Shown here one piece after another: positions 28,009 to 36,363 of a stretch of 64,000 nucleotides of DNA. Below the pieces are notes generated by a model, which saw nothing but the letters and a program-made list of their open reading frames with translations, ran no database searches and was not told where the DNA came from. The position numbers and the translations under genes were made by a program. Origin of the DNA: Coprobacillus sp. CAG:605 (lineage in GTDB: Bacteria > Bacillota_I > Bacilli_A > RF39 > UBA660); assembly GCA_000433255.1 (NCBI GenBank), contig HF998235.1, positions 1 to 64,000 of the forward strand. The letters run 5' to 3'. Numbering within the stretch: the stretch's first letter is position 1; every line of letters begins with the position of its first letter.

Positions 28009-29098
28009 CAGTATCCTCCTTTATCTTGCCATCATAAATTTCAATAATCTTACTATTACTCTTTATCGTTTCTAAGACATCATCTACATCAGTTGTAGTT
28101 ATAAAAGTTTGAACTTCTTTATCAAGTAAATTTAAAATATTCTCTATCTTTTGCATATCTAGTTCACTAAATAAATCATCTAAAATCAATATAGGACTAG
28201 TCTTCTTAACTTTCTTAAATATCTCTACTTCACTTAATTTATAAGCAATAATAGCATTTTTTTGTTGCCCTTCTGAACCATAATCTTTTAATTTTTGATT
28301 ATCCACAACAAAATCATAATCATCATGATGTACTCCAAAACCTGTTTTTCCTAGTAACATATCTTTATTTTGATTCTTACTATATATTTCTAATAATTCA
28401 TCTTGACTTTTATTTTCATAATCAGAAATATACTGTATACAAATTGTATTGTTACCACATATTTTACTATATTTATCACCAATATTATCCTGTATTAACC
28501 CTAAAAAGGTCTTTCTTTTTTGATACAATATCATACCATAATCAATTAATTTCTTAGTTAATACATTCAAATAATCACTACTAGAATTGGCATTCGCATA
28601 CATTGTCTTCAAATATGCATTTCTTTGCTTAAGTACTTTATTATATTGATTTAAAACTTTTAAATATTCATTATCTAACTGGGATAAATCAATATTTAAA
28701 CTATTTCTTCTAACCCCAGGTGAATCTTTAATTATTCTTAAATCATCAGGATTAAATAATACAACATTAATTTTCGATATATAATCACTTAATCTTGGAT
28801 ATTTATTACTATCAATTTTAGCACTCTTTCCTTCATTAGTTATTACGACATTATATTCATGTTTTATATTATGTTCAACAACACCTGAAATCTTCGTTAA
28901 ATTTTTACCATTCTTTATTAAAATTTTATCCAAAGTTCCCCGAAATGATTTTGTTAAAGATAAAACATATATTGCTTCGATCAAATTAGTTTTTCCCATT
29001 CCATTTGGTCCTACTATCAAGTTCTTTTCTAAAGAAAAATTAATACTAAGTCGGTCATAGTTTCTAAAATTGAGTAATTTTAGACTTACTAAATGCAT
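27989..29098 (-). CDS. recF: DNA replication and repair protein RecF
   Basis: RecF is an SMC-like ATPase that with RecO and RecR loads RecA at single-strand gaps. The 369-residue protein has Walker [11 protein letters not shown] (about 29-38), a signature region [13 protein letters not shown], and the Walker [13 protein letters not shown]. It heads the recF-gyrB-gyrA operon. In Bacillus a small S4-domain gene (yaaA) lies between recF and dnaN; here that position holds a comK homologue. Confidence 0.97.
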   Translation of the reverse strand: MHLVSLKLLNFRNYDRLSINFSLEKNLIVGPNGMGKTNLIEAIYVLSLTKSFRGTLDKILIKNGKNLTKISGVVEHNIKHEYNVVITNEGKSAKIDSNKYPRLSDYISKINVVLFNPDDLRIIKDSPGVRRNSLNIDLSQLDNEYLKVLNQYNKVLKQRNAYLKTMYANANSSSDYLNVLTKKLIDYGMILYQKRKTFLGLIQDNIGDKYSKICGNNTICIQYISDYENKSQDELLEIYSKNQNKDMLLGKTGFGVHHDDYDFVVDNQKLKDYGSEGQQKNAIIAYKLSEVEIFKKVKKTSPILILDDLFSELDMQKIENILNLLDKEVQTFITTTDVDDVLETIKSNSKIIEIYDGKIKEDTDERNRT

Positions 29099-29119
29099 CC
29101 TATGCCTCTACTCCCTTAT

Positions 29120-29155
29120 AGTAAAATAATAGGTATAAACAATACTCCTATACCT
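29120..29155 (-). terminator. Probable terminator after comK homologue
   Basis: Minus-strand stem AGGTATA/TATACCT (arms 29131-29137 and 29149-29155), followed by a broken T-rich run. It could separate the comK homologue from recF. Confidence 0.5.
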
Positions 29156-29163
29156 GTTAATAA

Positions 29164-29649
29164 TTATACCACATTATCTTTCTTTTTGGCTGGCTTTTTT
29201 GCTTTTTTGACGATTTTTCTTTCATTTAAAACATAATTTAATCTAGTTGCTCGCAAAATCAAGTTTGTAAAAACATAATATGAAATATTTACTGAAATTT
29301 TTGACATATTTTTAAATATTATTTCTGTATTTTTATCAATTTTTCGATAATCTTTAACGTTGTTTAAAGAAATCCAAGAACAATTCTTACTCCGAGGTGA
29401 AGATGTTGGAAAAAATATAATGTCTTTACTTTCTTCAATAATAATTGGTGATTTAGTAGAATACCCCGTTAATATCCGAGTCCCCCTTCTACGCCCTTCA
29501 AACGTACTACCAAAATATTCACAACTTTTCTTAATAATATTAAGTGTATTATCTTTTATTAAATAAGATTTATTCCCCTCATATATTTTAGTATTTGGAT
29601 AATTGCTTATAATTGCCAATGTATCTTCATTAATCTCATAATTTTTCAT
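29164..29649 (-). CDS. comK: ComK-family competence transcription factor
   Basis: ComK is the master activator of DNA-uptake genes in Bacillus. The 161-residue product aligns with the ComK core: SCEYFGSTFEGRRRGTR near residue 44, KSPIIIEES, IIFFPTSSPRSKNCSWISL, and ISYYVFTNLILRATRLNYVL, matching Bacillus segments such as FFGSSYAGRKAGT and LFPTLSSTRPQCGWI. It is shorter than Bacillus ComK (192 residues), and the C-terminal oligomerisation part is replaced by a Lys-rich tail KKAKKPAKKK. It sits between dnaN and recF. A GGGGG-containing site precedes the ATG. The promoter region carries phased 10-bp repeats and two DnaA boxes. Confidence 0.82.
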   Translation of the reverse strand: MKNYEINEDTLAIISNYPNTKIYEGNKSYLIKDNTLNIIKKSCEYFGSTFEGRRRGTRILTGYSTKSPIIIEESKDIIFFPTSSPRSKNCSWISLNNVKDYRKIDKNTEIIFKNMSKISVNISYYVFTNLILRATRLNYVLNERKIVKKAKKPAKKKDNVV

Positions 29650-29700
29650 TACCTAATTCCCCCTTTGTTAATGAATTGCCAATGTTATACCATATAAACT

Positions 29701-29755
29701 TTGTCGAATTTTAGCGAATTTTGTCGAATTGTGAATAAAATTAAAGTTATCCACA
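29701..29755. promoter_or_regulatory. Phased 10-bp repeats and DnaA-box pair upstream of comK homologue
   Basis: Three 10-bp units follow each other without gap at 29701-29730, with the shared core CGAATTTT or CGAATT. TGTGAATAA (29730-29738) and TTATCCACA (29747-29755) follow as an inverted DnaA-box pair. A 10-bp period places the cores on one DNA face. This suggests a regulator platform for the comK homologue. Confidence 0.6.
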
Positions 29756-29778
29756 AAAAAAATACCCAAATGGGTATC
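29755..29778 (-). terminator. Intrinsic terminator of dnaN
   Basis: Minus-strand stem ATACCC/GGGTAT (29762-29767 with 29772-29777), 4-nt loop, then a T-run. It abuts a DnaA box. Confidence 0.88.
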
Positions 29779-29787
29779 ATAAATATC

Positions 29788-30906
29788 TTAATAAGTCTTC
29801 AAAGGTAAGATTAATTGAATTAATGATTCATCTTCAGTAGATTTAATAACTATCGGTTTAACTTCACCATTTAATAATATCAATATTTGTTCATCTTTAA
29901 ATGTTCTTAAAGCTTCTAACATATATTTTGAACTAAACGAAATATCTAAATTAGTATCAACATTACAATCAACTTTAACTCTTTCTTCAACTTTACCAAT
30001 TTCACTAGCATACGAATTAATAACAAGTTCTTTATTACTTAAATGCATTTTAACAATGTTTTTATCCTTACTTTGAGTAAGAAGAGCTGCTCTATCTATT
30101 GCATTATAATAATCATTTAAATTAGTATTTAACATAATTTCAAACTCAGTTGGAATTAAATTATTAGTATTAGGATATGTACCTGCAAGTAAATTACTTT
30201 GGAAAGTTATATTTTTATATTTAAACAAAATCTTATTATTAAATACATGCATTTCCATATCTTGTTCATCTGTTAATATCTTATCTAACTCTAAAATATT
30301 TTTACCAGGAATAACAATATTAACAGCTGATTCAGCTTCAACATTAAGTTTAACTGTTTTTTTAGCTAAGCGATAACTATCAGTAGCTATACATTCCAAA
30401 ATATCTCCGGTAATTTTAAAGTTAAGTCCTGTAAGTAATGGTCTTAATTCTTGAGTAGAAATAGCAAATACTGTTTGACTAATAATTGTTTTAAATAAGT
30501 CACTGTTGATAATTATTGGATTTTTATGTTCATCTAATTTAATAGCTGGATACTCACTTGAATCTAAGCAATTTAAATTATACTCAGAAGCTCCTGAAGA
30601 TATTTTTATCTTTAATCCATCCACAACTTCAAAGTTAATTAAGTCTTCCGGCATTTTTCTAATAATATCAACAATAAACTTACTTTGAATTATTATATTA
30701 CCTAAACTTTCAACATTTTTAATTTCTTTATTTTCAATAAAAGATTTAATTGTTAACTCTGAATCACTCGCAGTTAAGTACAATCCTTCCTCTTTTAATT
30801 CAAATTTAATTCCATTTAATATAGGAATAACATTTTTTGTAGATATAGCTCTTGCTACATTCATTAAATTTTCTAATATAACATTTTTTTCAATTGTAAA
30901 TTTCAT
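29788..30906 (-). CDS. dnaN: DNA polymerase III beta sliding clamp
   Basis: DnaN is the ring-shaped processivity clamp of the replicase. The 372-residue protein covers the three repeated clamp domains, with IPILNGIKFEL in domain I, RPLLTGLNFKI in domain II, and the C-terminal LPLKTY close to the usual LPVRTY end. GAAGGAG precedes the ATG. It lies downstream of dnaA, separated by 145 bases that hold four DnaA boxes, and ends at a clear terminator. Confidence 0.98.
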   Translation of the reverse strand: MKFTIEKNVILENLMNVARAISTKNVIPILNGIKFELKEEGLYLTASDSELTIKSFIENKEIKNVESLGNIIIQSKFIVDIIRKMPEDLINFEVVDGLKIKISSGASEYNLNCLDSSEYPAIKLDEHKNPIIINSDLFKTIISQTVFAISTQELRPLLTGLNFKITGDILECIATDSYRLAKKTVKLNVEAESAVNIVIPGKNILELDKILTDEQDMEMHVFNNKILFKYKNITFQSNLLAGTYPNTNNLIPTEFEIMLNTNLNDYYNAIDRAALLTQSKDKNIVKMHLSNKELVINSYASEIGKVEERVKVDCNVDTNLDISFSSKYMLEALRTFKDEQILILLNGEVKPIVIKSTEDESLIQLILPLKTY

Positions 30907-31051
30907 ATTTTCTCCTTCTTTTATATATATTCATAATCATAATACTGTGGATAATGTGGATAACTTTTTGCTTTTACCCATATTTATGCCAAATTTTGGG
31001 CATTTTGCCCTGTGGATAACTAACTGAGTTATCCACAATCCATTCACATAG
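30907..31051. other. Origin subregion between dnaA and dnaN (DnaA-box cluster)
   Basis: Four perfect DnaA boxes: TGTGGATAA at 30946, 30955 (directly tandem) and 31011, and TTATCCACA at 31029. The tandem pair is next to a very AT-rich stretch towards dnaN (about 30915-30945), a candidate duplex-unwinding element. This is the layout of the Bacillus incC region, where initial unwinding occurs. The unwinding assignment is inference. Confidence 0.8.
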
Positions 31052-32416
31052 TTAGATTTTTGCTTTAATTTCATTGACAATTTCTTGTAATTTTTTATTG
31101 TCTTTAAGGTCTTCTGTGATTTTATCAACAGCATGAATTACGGTAGAATGATCTCTTCCCCCAAATTCTAAGCCAATTCTTGGAAATGATTCATCAGTAA
31201 GCATTCTAGCTAAGTACATTGCAAGCATTCTAGGATATGCAATGTTCTTGGACTTTTTCTTTCCTTTTAGAACATCAATTGTGAATCCATAATAGTCTGC
31301 AACTGCCTTTTGAACCATAGAAATATCGTTATTTGAATAAATATTTTTACTTATATAATCCCCTAAAGCTTCTTGGGCAAAATCTAAATCTATCTTAGTT
31401 GGGGTATAAACAGCAACATAAGCCGCTAATCTATTAATTGCCCCCTCAATTTCCCTTACATCCGTATCGCATGAGTTCGCAATGTACATAATAACATCAT
31501 CACTTATCATTTTTGCAATACTAAGATACTTAATTTTATCTTTAATTATTCTTACTCTTAGGTCTAAATCCGGTGGATAAATATCTACGGGAAGTCCCCA
31601 TGCAAACCTGCTTCTAAGACGTTCTTCTAATAATTTTAAGTCTTCTGGCGATCTATCAGATGTAATAATAATTTGCTTATTGTGACTGTGTAGTTCATTA
31701 AATGTATGAAAGAACCCTTGCTGTGTTTTTTCAGCTCCTACTAAAAACTGGATATCATCTACCAACAAAACATCTACATCTCGATATTTATTTTTAAAGT
31801 AATCAGCTCTTTCAAATGACGATTCTGCCCCATTAGTACTGGCAATACTTGTATAATCATCCTTAAAATTCTCACTAGTTGTGTATAAAACTCTTAAATT
31901 ACTATTTTCTACTATGTAATTTCCTATTGCATGCATTAAGTGGGTCTTTCCTAGCCCACTTTTACCATAAATAAACAAAGGATTATATATTTTTCCTGGT
32001 TGTTGTGCTACAGCGATTGCTGCAGTTTTGGCAAATTTGTTGGTATCTCCAGTAACATAGTTATCAAAAGTAAACTCTTTCTTTAAATTTGTAATAAACT
32101 CTGTATTATTATCTTTTTTAACTTCCAAAGTCCTGTTGTTGATAATTTCCAAGTTATCCACAGTCTCATCTTCTAGAACAAAAGAAATATCATAAGTAAC
32201 GTTAGTTAATTCAGTCAAAGCGTCTTCCAAAAGCTGATACCAGCTAGTTTCGAGCACATTTTTATGCACTGCCATTGGTACTTGAATGACGATTTTGTTC
32301 TTTAAAGTATCTATTTCATGTAATTTTAATGGTTTAAACCATGTATTAAATGTGATTGGATTTATTTTTTGTTGTAGCAACGATAGAAATTTGCTCCATA
32401 AATCCTGATTGTCCAA
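31052..32416 (-). CDS. dnaA: Chromosomal replication initiator DnaA
   Basis: DnaA binds DnaA boxes and opens the origin. The 454-residue protein has an N-terminal interaction domain (LWSKFLSLLQQKINPITFNTWF region), a linker, the AAA+ domain with Walker A GKSGLGKTH and Walker B LLVDDIQFL, an Arg finger region RLRSRFAWG, and domain IV with the signature GGRDHSTVIHA. The start is taken as TTG at 32416: GGGGTGAT lies four bases ahead, the spacing seen at other genes here. The ATG at 32422 would overlap that site. A DnaA box lies within the gene (about 32155). Confidence 0.95.
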   Translation of the reverse strand: MDNQDLWSKFLSLLQQKINPITFNTWFKPLKLHEIDTLKNKIVIQVPMAVHKNVLETSWYQLLEDALTELTNVTYDISFVLEDETVDNLEIINNRTLEVKKDNNTEFITNLKKEFTFDNYVTGDTNKFAKTAAIAVAQQPGKIYNPLFIYGKSGLGKTHLMHAIGNYIVENSNLRVLYTTSENFKDDYTSIASTNGAESSFERADYFKNKYRDVDVLLVDDIQFLVGAEKTQQGFFHTFNELHSHNKQIIITSDRSPEDLKLLEERLRSRFAWGLPVDIYPPDLDLRVRIIKDKIKYLSIAKMISDDVIMYIANSCDTDVREIEGAINRLAAYVAVYTPTKIDLDFAQEALGDYISKNIYSNNDISMVQKAVADYYGFTIDVLKGKKKSKNIAYPRMLAMYLARMLTDESFPRIGLEFGGRDHSTVIHAVDKITEDLKDNKKLQEIVNEIKAKI

Positions 32417-32446
32417 AATCATCACCCCACTAACCAAATCTATCAC

Positions 32447-32800
32447 AAGTATTGTACTCTATTTTTTAAATTTTGGGAAGTTTTTTTTAGTTATTCACAA
32501 GAAATTCACAGGTTATCAACATTTTATCAACATTTTTTTATCGGTGTATGCTGGTCTCTTATTAGTTATCAACATTATCAACAATTTATTTATCAACAAT
32601 GTGGATAAATATTCAAAAGTTATCCACAACTCCTGTGGATAACTGATATTTTATATTTTTTTTGGCTGAAATACGCCAAAAAAATGCTTGTGAATAATGT
32701 GGATAACTATAAAAAATGGCACTTTTTGACATAAAAGTTGTGCACAACTAAAAAGTTATCCACAGGCGATTTTGATTTTCTTGTTGATAAATTTTCCTAA
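32447..32800. other. oriC: Chromosomal origin of replication (oriC), dnaA-rpmH side
   Basis: The 450-bp gap between the divergent dnaA and rpmH genes holds DnaA boxes at 32491 (TTATTCACA), 32600, 32620, 32634, 32689 (TGTGAATAA), 32698 and 32756. Most match TTATCCACA exactly. AT-rich stretches lie between and after them. With the dnaA-dnaN cluster this forms a bipartite origin. Transcription diverges here: everything to the left is minus strand, and most genes to the right are plus strand. Confidence 0.92.
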
Positions 32801-32835
32801 ATCAACATATCATTACATTATATCCAATATTTTCC

Positions 32836-32865
32836 TTGACTTTTAAGTTAATTTAATATTATAAT
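32836..32865 (+). promoter_or_regulatory. Promoter of rpmH
   Basis: TTGACT (32836-32841) and TATAAT (32860-32865) with an 18-base spacer, about 30 bases ahead of the rpmH Shine-Dalgarno. Confidence 0.8.
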
Positions 32866-32898
32866 AACCTTGCTATTTAAGTTTAGGAGGTGCAAACT

Positions 32899-33021
32899 AT
32901 GAAGAGAACTTTTCAACCAAACAATCGTAAAAAATCAAAAAAACATGGCTTCTTTGCTAGAAAAGAAAGCAATATTCTTAAATCAAGAAGAAAAAAAGGA
33001 CGTAAAGTATTATGCAAATAA
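32899..33021 (+). CDS. rpmH: 50S ribosomal protein L34
   Basis: L34 is a very small, basic protein of the large ribosomal subunit. The 40-residue product starts [19 protein letters not shown] and ends KGRKVLCK, fitting the family pattern MKRTYQP...HGF...GRKVL. AGGAGG lies eight bases before the ATG. It heads the conserved rpmH-rnpA-yidC-khpB operon next to the origin. It has a strong promoter, and a hairpin with a T-run directly follows the stop. Confidence 0.97.
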   Translation: MKRTFQPNNRKKSKKHGFFARKESNILKSRRKKGRKVLCK

Positions 33022-33042
33022 ACCACAAAAAGTGGTTTTTTT
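33022..33042 (+). terminator. Hairpin between rpmH and rnpA
   Basis: Stem ACCAC/GTGGT with five-base loop and seven T residues, starting at the base after the rpmH stop. It is likely a partial terminator that lowers rnpA relative to rpmH. Confidence 0.8.
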
Positions 33043-33059
33043 CTAATTAGGTGAATTTT

Positions 33060-33392
33060 ATGAAGAGAACAGAAATGGTCAAAAAGTCAAAAGACTTTCA
33101 AAGTATAATAAATTATAAACATTTTTATAAAAATAAATATTTTGTTATCTATGCATCAAAACCAGATAATACCTTTCTAAAACCTAAATTTGGTATTGCT
33201 GTTGGAAAGGCCCTGGGAGATGCTGTTAACCGTAATTTAATGAAACGACGCGTTAGAAATATAATTGATAACAACAAAATATTATTTCCAAATAACCATA
33301 ATTATATTATAATGATTAAAAGGACTTCCAAAGAGGCTAAGTTTAGTGAATTAAATGAGGCCTTATCAAGTCTAATAAAGGAGATAAAATGA
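33060..33392 (+). CDS. rnpA: Ribonuclease P protein component
   Basis: RnpA assists the RNase P RNA in removing tRNA 5' leaders. The 110-residue protein has the conserved RNR-type motif in VNRNLMKRRVRNII (about 60-73), with the usual fold order. The ATG at 33060 has AGGTGA upstream; a GTG at 33051 is inside that site and is not used. It overlaps yidC by four bases. Confidence 0.96.
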   Translation: MKRTEMVKKSKDFQSIINYKHFYKNKYFVIYASKPDNTFLKPKFGIAVGKALGDAVNRNLMKRRVRNIIDNNKILFPNNHNYIIMIKRTSKEAKFSELNEALSSLIKEIK

Positions 33393-34330
33393 AAAAAAAT
33401 AATAAAATAAAAATATTTTTACTAGCGATTTTAGTAATGTTATCCACAGGTTGTACTAAATATGTTAAAGATGGTAACAAATCTGTAATCTATGAAGCAA
33501 CTGGTCAAACGCTTACTGCAAACATACTATGTAAACCAGTAACTGAGGACCTATATAATATATATAAGGAAAACGAAGATAAACTAACTAACAAATTAGA
33601 CGAATTACCAGATTGTAACAATTTTAGTGTAACAGACATTAAATATGTTAGTTTATGGGAAAGCTTTTTTGTTAAACCTCTAGCTTGGATAATTCTAAAA
33701 GTTGGAGAATTAGTTAAAAACTATGGTGTCGCTGTAATGCTTATAAGTGTTTTAATAAGAGCTATTATGATACCATTAACCAAAAAATCTATGGCTCAAA
33801 CTGAAAATTTGAAAAAAGCTCAACCGGAAATTAATCGTCTTGAAAAAAAATATGCTAATAAAACTGATAATGAATCATTAATGGCTAAGAGTCAAGAAAC
33901 AATGATGATTTATAAAAAATATAACATTAATCCTGTTAGTGGCTGCCTTACTTCATTTATTCAGTTACCAATATTCTTCGCTTTCTTAGAAGCCATCAAC
34001 CGTGTACCAGCAATTTTTGAAGGAACTCTATTTAATATGAATTTAGGTATGACCCCAATGACTGGTTTCGCTCATGGTAATTACATTTATATAATCTTAC
34101 TTTTATTAATTATTGGTAGTACCTATGTAACATTTAAATTTAGTATGCAAAGTGCTGGTTCAACAGAAGCTGAACGTCAAATGAAAATGATGAGCACATT
34201 CATGATAATCATGATATCATTCGCTTCCCTAAGCTTACCAACTGCACAAGCATTATACTGGGTAGTAAATAATGTCTTTGCTATAATTCAAAATCTTATT
34301 GTTAAAAAGCTTATGAAAGTAGGTAAATAA
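33389..34330 (+). CDS. yidC: Membrane protein insertase YidC/OxaA/SpoIIIJ
   Basis: YidC inserts and folds membrane proteins. Bacillus has a version (SpoIIIJ) also needed for forespore sigma-G activity. The 313-residue protein has a lipoprotein signal with lipobox LSTGC (about 19-23). Five membrane segments follow, beginning KNYGVAVMLISVLIRAIMIP with the hydrophilic-groove Arg, and later NPVSGCLTSFIQLPIFFAF. It overlaps khpB by one base. A DnaA-box sequence lies near its start (about 33442). Confidence 0.96.
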   Translation: MKKNNKIKIFLLAILVMLSTGCTKYVKDGNKSVIYEATGQTLTANILCKPVTEDLYNIYKENEDKLTNKLDELPDCNNFSVTDIKYVSLWESFFVKPLAWIILKVGELVKNYGVAVMLISVLIRAIMIPLTKKSMAQTENLKKAQPEINRLEKKYANKTDNESLMAKSQETMMIYKKYNINPVSGCLTSFIQLPIFFAFLEAINRVPAIFEGTLFNMNLGMTPMTGFAHGNYIYIILLLLIIGSTYVTFKFSMQSAGSTEAERQMKMMSTFMIIMISFASLSLPTAQALYWVVNNVFAIIQNLIVKKLMKVGK

Positions 34331-34941
34331 TGGAAAAATATACGTATACTGGTAAAAATTTAGATGAACTAAAAACCAATGCTTATCAAGAATTAAATTT
34401 AGAAGAAAATGAATGTTTAATCAAAGTAACGGAAGATAAAGGATCTTTATTTAAAGGTCAATCATATACTTTGGATGTTTATAAAATAACTGATGTTGCT
34501 GCTGAAATTAAGAATTATTTAAGCGAATTATTAACTAAAATGGGTTTAGAAACAACATTTGAAACCAAAATTCGTGGTGAACAAATAACTATTAAAATGT
34601 TTTCTAATCAAAATAATATTTTAATCGGTCGTAATGGTCAAACACTAAAGGCTCTTCAACAAATAATAAGACAATACATTTTCAATATAATTGGTGTTTA
34701 TCCATATATATTATTAGACGTTGAAAACTACAAAGAAAAATGTGAAAATCATTTAGAAAAACTAGCTAAGCAAATAGCTCGTGAAGTAACTAAAACCAAA
34801 CAACCTATTATTATGGACAGCATGAACTCCTATGAAAGAAGAATAGTTCATAATACTCTAGCTAACTTTAAAAATATTACAACATTTAGTGAAGGTGAAG
34901 AACCTAATAGACATATCGTTGTCAAAATAAAGGAAGACTAA
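34330..34941 (+). CDS. khpB: RNA-binding protein KhpB (Jag)
   Basis: KhpB (Jag, formerly SpoIIIJ-associated) binds RNA and influences cell length. The 203-residue protein has a Jag-N domain at the start (YTGKNLDELKTNAYQEL), a KH domain with the GRNGQT loop (about 98-103), and a C-terminal R3H domain (SYERRIVHNTL, GEEPNRHIVVK). It is coupled to yidC. Its stop codon lies in the loop of the following terminator. Confidence 0.95.
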   Translation: MEKYTYTGKNLDELKTNAYQELNLEENECLIKVTEDKGSLFKGQSYTLDVYKITDVAAEIKNYLSELLTKMGLETTFETKIRGEQITIKMFSNQNNILIGRNGQTLKALQQIIRQYIFNIIGVYPYILLDVENYKEKCENHLEKLAKQIAREVTKTKQPIIMDSMNSYERRIVHNTLANFKNITTFSEGEEPNRHIVVKIKED

Positions 34942-34956
34942 GTTCTTCTTTTTTTG
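34933..34956 (+). terminator. Intrinsic terminator of the rpmH-khpB operon
   Basis: GAAGA/TCTTC stem enclosing the khpB stop codon, followed by about eight T residues. Confidence 0.85.
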
Positions 34957-34983
34957 TTTATTTTTTGCAAAATGTGATATAAT
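34954..34983 (+). promoter_or_regulatory. Promoter of mnmE
   Basis: TTGTTT (34954-34959) and TATAAT (34978-34983), 18-base spacer, starting inside the T-run of the preceding terminator. Confidence 0.6.
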
Positions 34984-35005
34984 ACGACGGAAAGGAAGGA
35001 TAATC

Positions 35006-36355
35006 ATGGACGACACTATTGTATCTATCTCAACATCCCTTGGTGTAGGCGCCATTGCCATCATAAGATTAAGTGGCCCTAAAGCAATTGAAATTGTTAA
35101 TAAAATATTTAAAGGAAAAGACTTAACTAAAGTAGATAGTCACACTATAAACTATGGCTATATTAAAGAAAATGACACAATTATTGACGAAGTTTTAGTT
35201 AGTATTATGCGTGCTCCAAAAACTTATACTACAGAAGATGTAGTAGAAATTAATACTCATGGTGGAATAGCTACAACTAATAAAGTATTAGAGCTTTGCT
35301 TAACCAATGGTGCGCGCCTTGCCGAACCAGGAGAATTTACTAAACGGGCTTTTTTAAATGGCCGCATTGATTTAACCCAGGCTGAAGCCGTTGAAGATAT
35401 CATAACATCAACGACAGATAAATCTTTAAACTTATCAATGAACCAATTAACCGGTTCTTTAAAGAAGTTAATTACCGATACTCGTAAAACTATGGTTAAC
35501 TTAATGGCAAATATTGAAGTAAACATCGATTATCCAGAATACGAAGACGCTGAAAATATAACTATTCCGCTTTTAAAAGAAAAACTAGTTCCTATCAAAA
35601 ATAAACTATCCAAACTTTTAGAAGAATCCAAAAATGCTAAAATAATCAAAGATGGTATCGATGTTGCTTTAATTGGCCGCCCAAACGTTGGTAAATCAAG
35701 CCTTTTAAATCTTTTTTTAGAAGAAGAAAAAGCCATTGTTACAAACATTGCTGGTACCACCCGTGACATAGTTGAAGGTCAAACTATTATAAATGGAATC
35801 AAAATTAACTTTATCGATACTGCCGGTATTCGTAATACCACTGATGTAGTTGAAAAAATTGGAGTTGAAAAAAGTAAACAAATGATATCTAAAGCTGATT
35901 TAAACATCCTAATTTTAAATAATAATGAACCTATAACTAATGAAGATAAAGAACTCCTTGAATTAATAAAATCTAAACCAAGTATAATATTTATTAATAA
36001 AAATGATTTAGAACCAAAGTTAGATTTAGAACAAATGCCAAATATTGTTCAAGGAAATACCCTATCTTTAGAAGGAATAAAAGATTTAAAACAAAAAATA
36101 ATCGAATATTTTAATTTAGAAAAGATTGAAGTTAAAGATGCAACCTATTTAACAAACGCTCGTCAAAACGCTTTAATCAAAAACACCATATCCTATATTG
36201 ACCAAGCCTTAGAAGATATAGAAAACGAAGTTCCTGTCGATATGATAGAAATAAATATCCGTACTGCTTGGGATACACTAGGTGAAATAATTGGTGCTAC
36301 GTATAAAGACGAATTGTTAGATGAATTGTTCTCTAATTTCTGTTTAGGAAAGTAA
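35006..36355 (+). CDS. mnmE: tRNA modification GTPase MnmE
   Basis: MnmE with MnmG installs carboxymethylaminomethyl groups on wobble uridine 34. The 449-residue protein has an N-terminal folate-binding domain, a helical domain, and an inserted GTPase with G1 GRPNVGKSS (about 227-235), TTRD, and DTAGIR. It ends in CLGK, whose Cys is conserved in the family. AGGAAGGAT precedes the ATG. mnmG follows after eight bases. Confidence 0.98.
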   Translation: MDDTIVSISTSLGVGAIAIIRLSGPKAIEIVNKIFKGKDLTKVDSHTINYGYIKENDTIIDEVLVSIMRAPKTYTTEDVVEINTHGGIATTNKVLELCLTNGARLAEPGEFTKRAFLNGRIDLTQAEAVEDIITSTTDKSLNLSMNQLTGSLKKLITDTRKTMVNLMANIEVNIDYPEYEDAENITIPLLKEKLVPIKNKLSKLLEESKNAKIIKDGIDVALIGRPNVGKSSLLNLFLEEEKAIVTNIAGTTRDIVEGQTIINGIKINFIDTAGIRNTTDVVEKIGVEKSKQMISKADLNILILNNNEPITNEDKELLELIKSKPSIIFINKNDLEPKLDLEQMPNIVQGNTLSLEGIKDLKQKIIEYFNLEKIEVKDATYLTNARQNALIKNTISYIDQALEDIENEVPVDMIEINIRTAWDTLGEIIGATYKDELLDELFSNFCLGK

Positions 36356-36363
36356 GTGATAAA

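Noticed and set aside
30937..31134. Minus-strand frame of 65 codons overlapping the dnaA 3' end and the DnaA boxes
   Set aside because: It is out of frame with dnaA, lacks a ribosome binding site, and its sequence follows from the DnaA boxes and dnaA codons.
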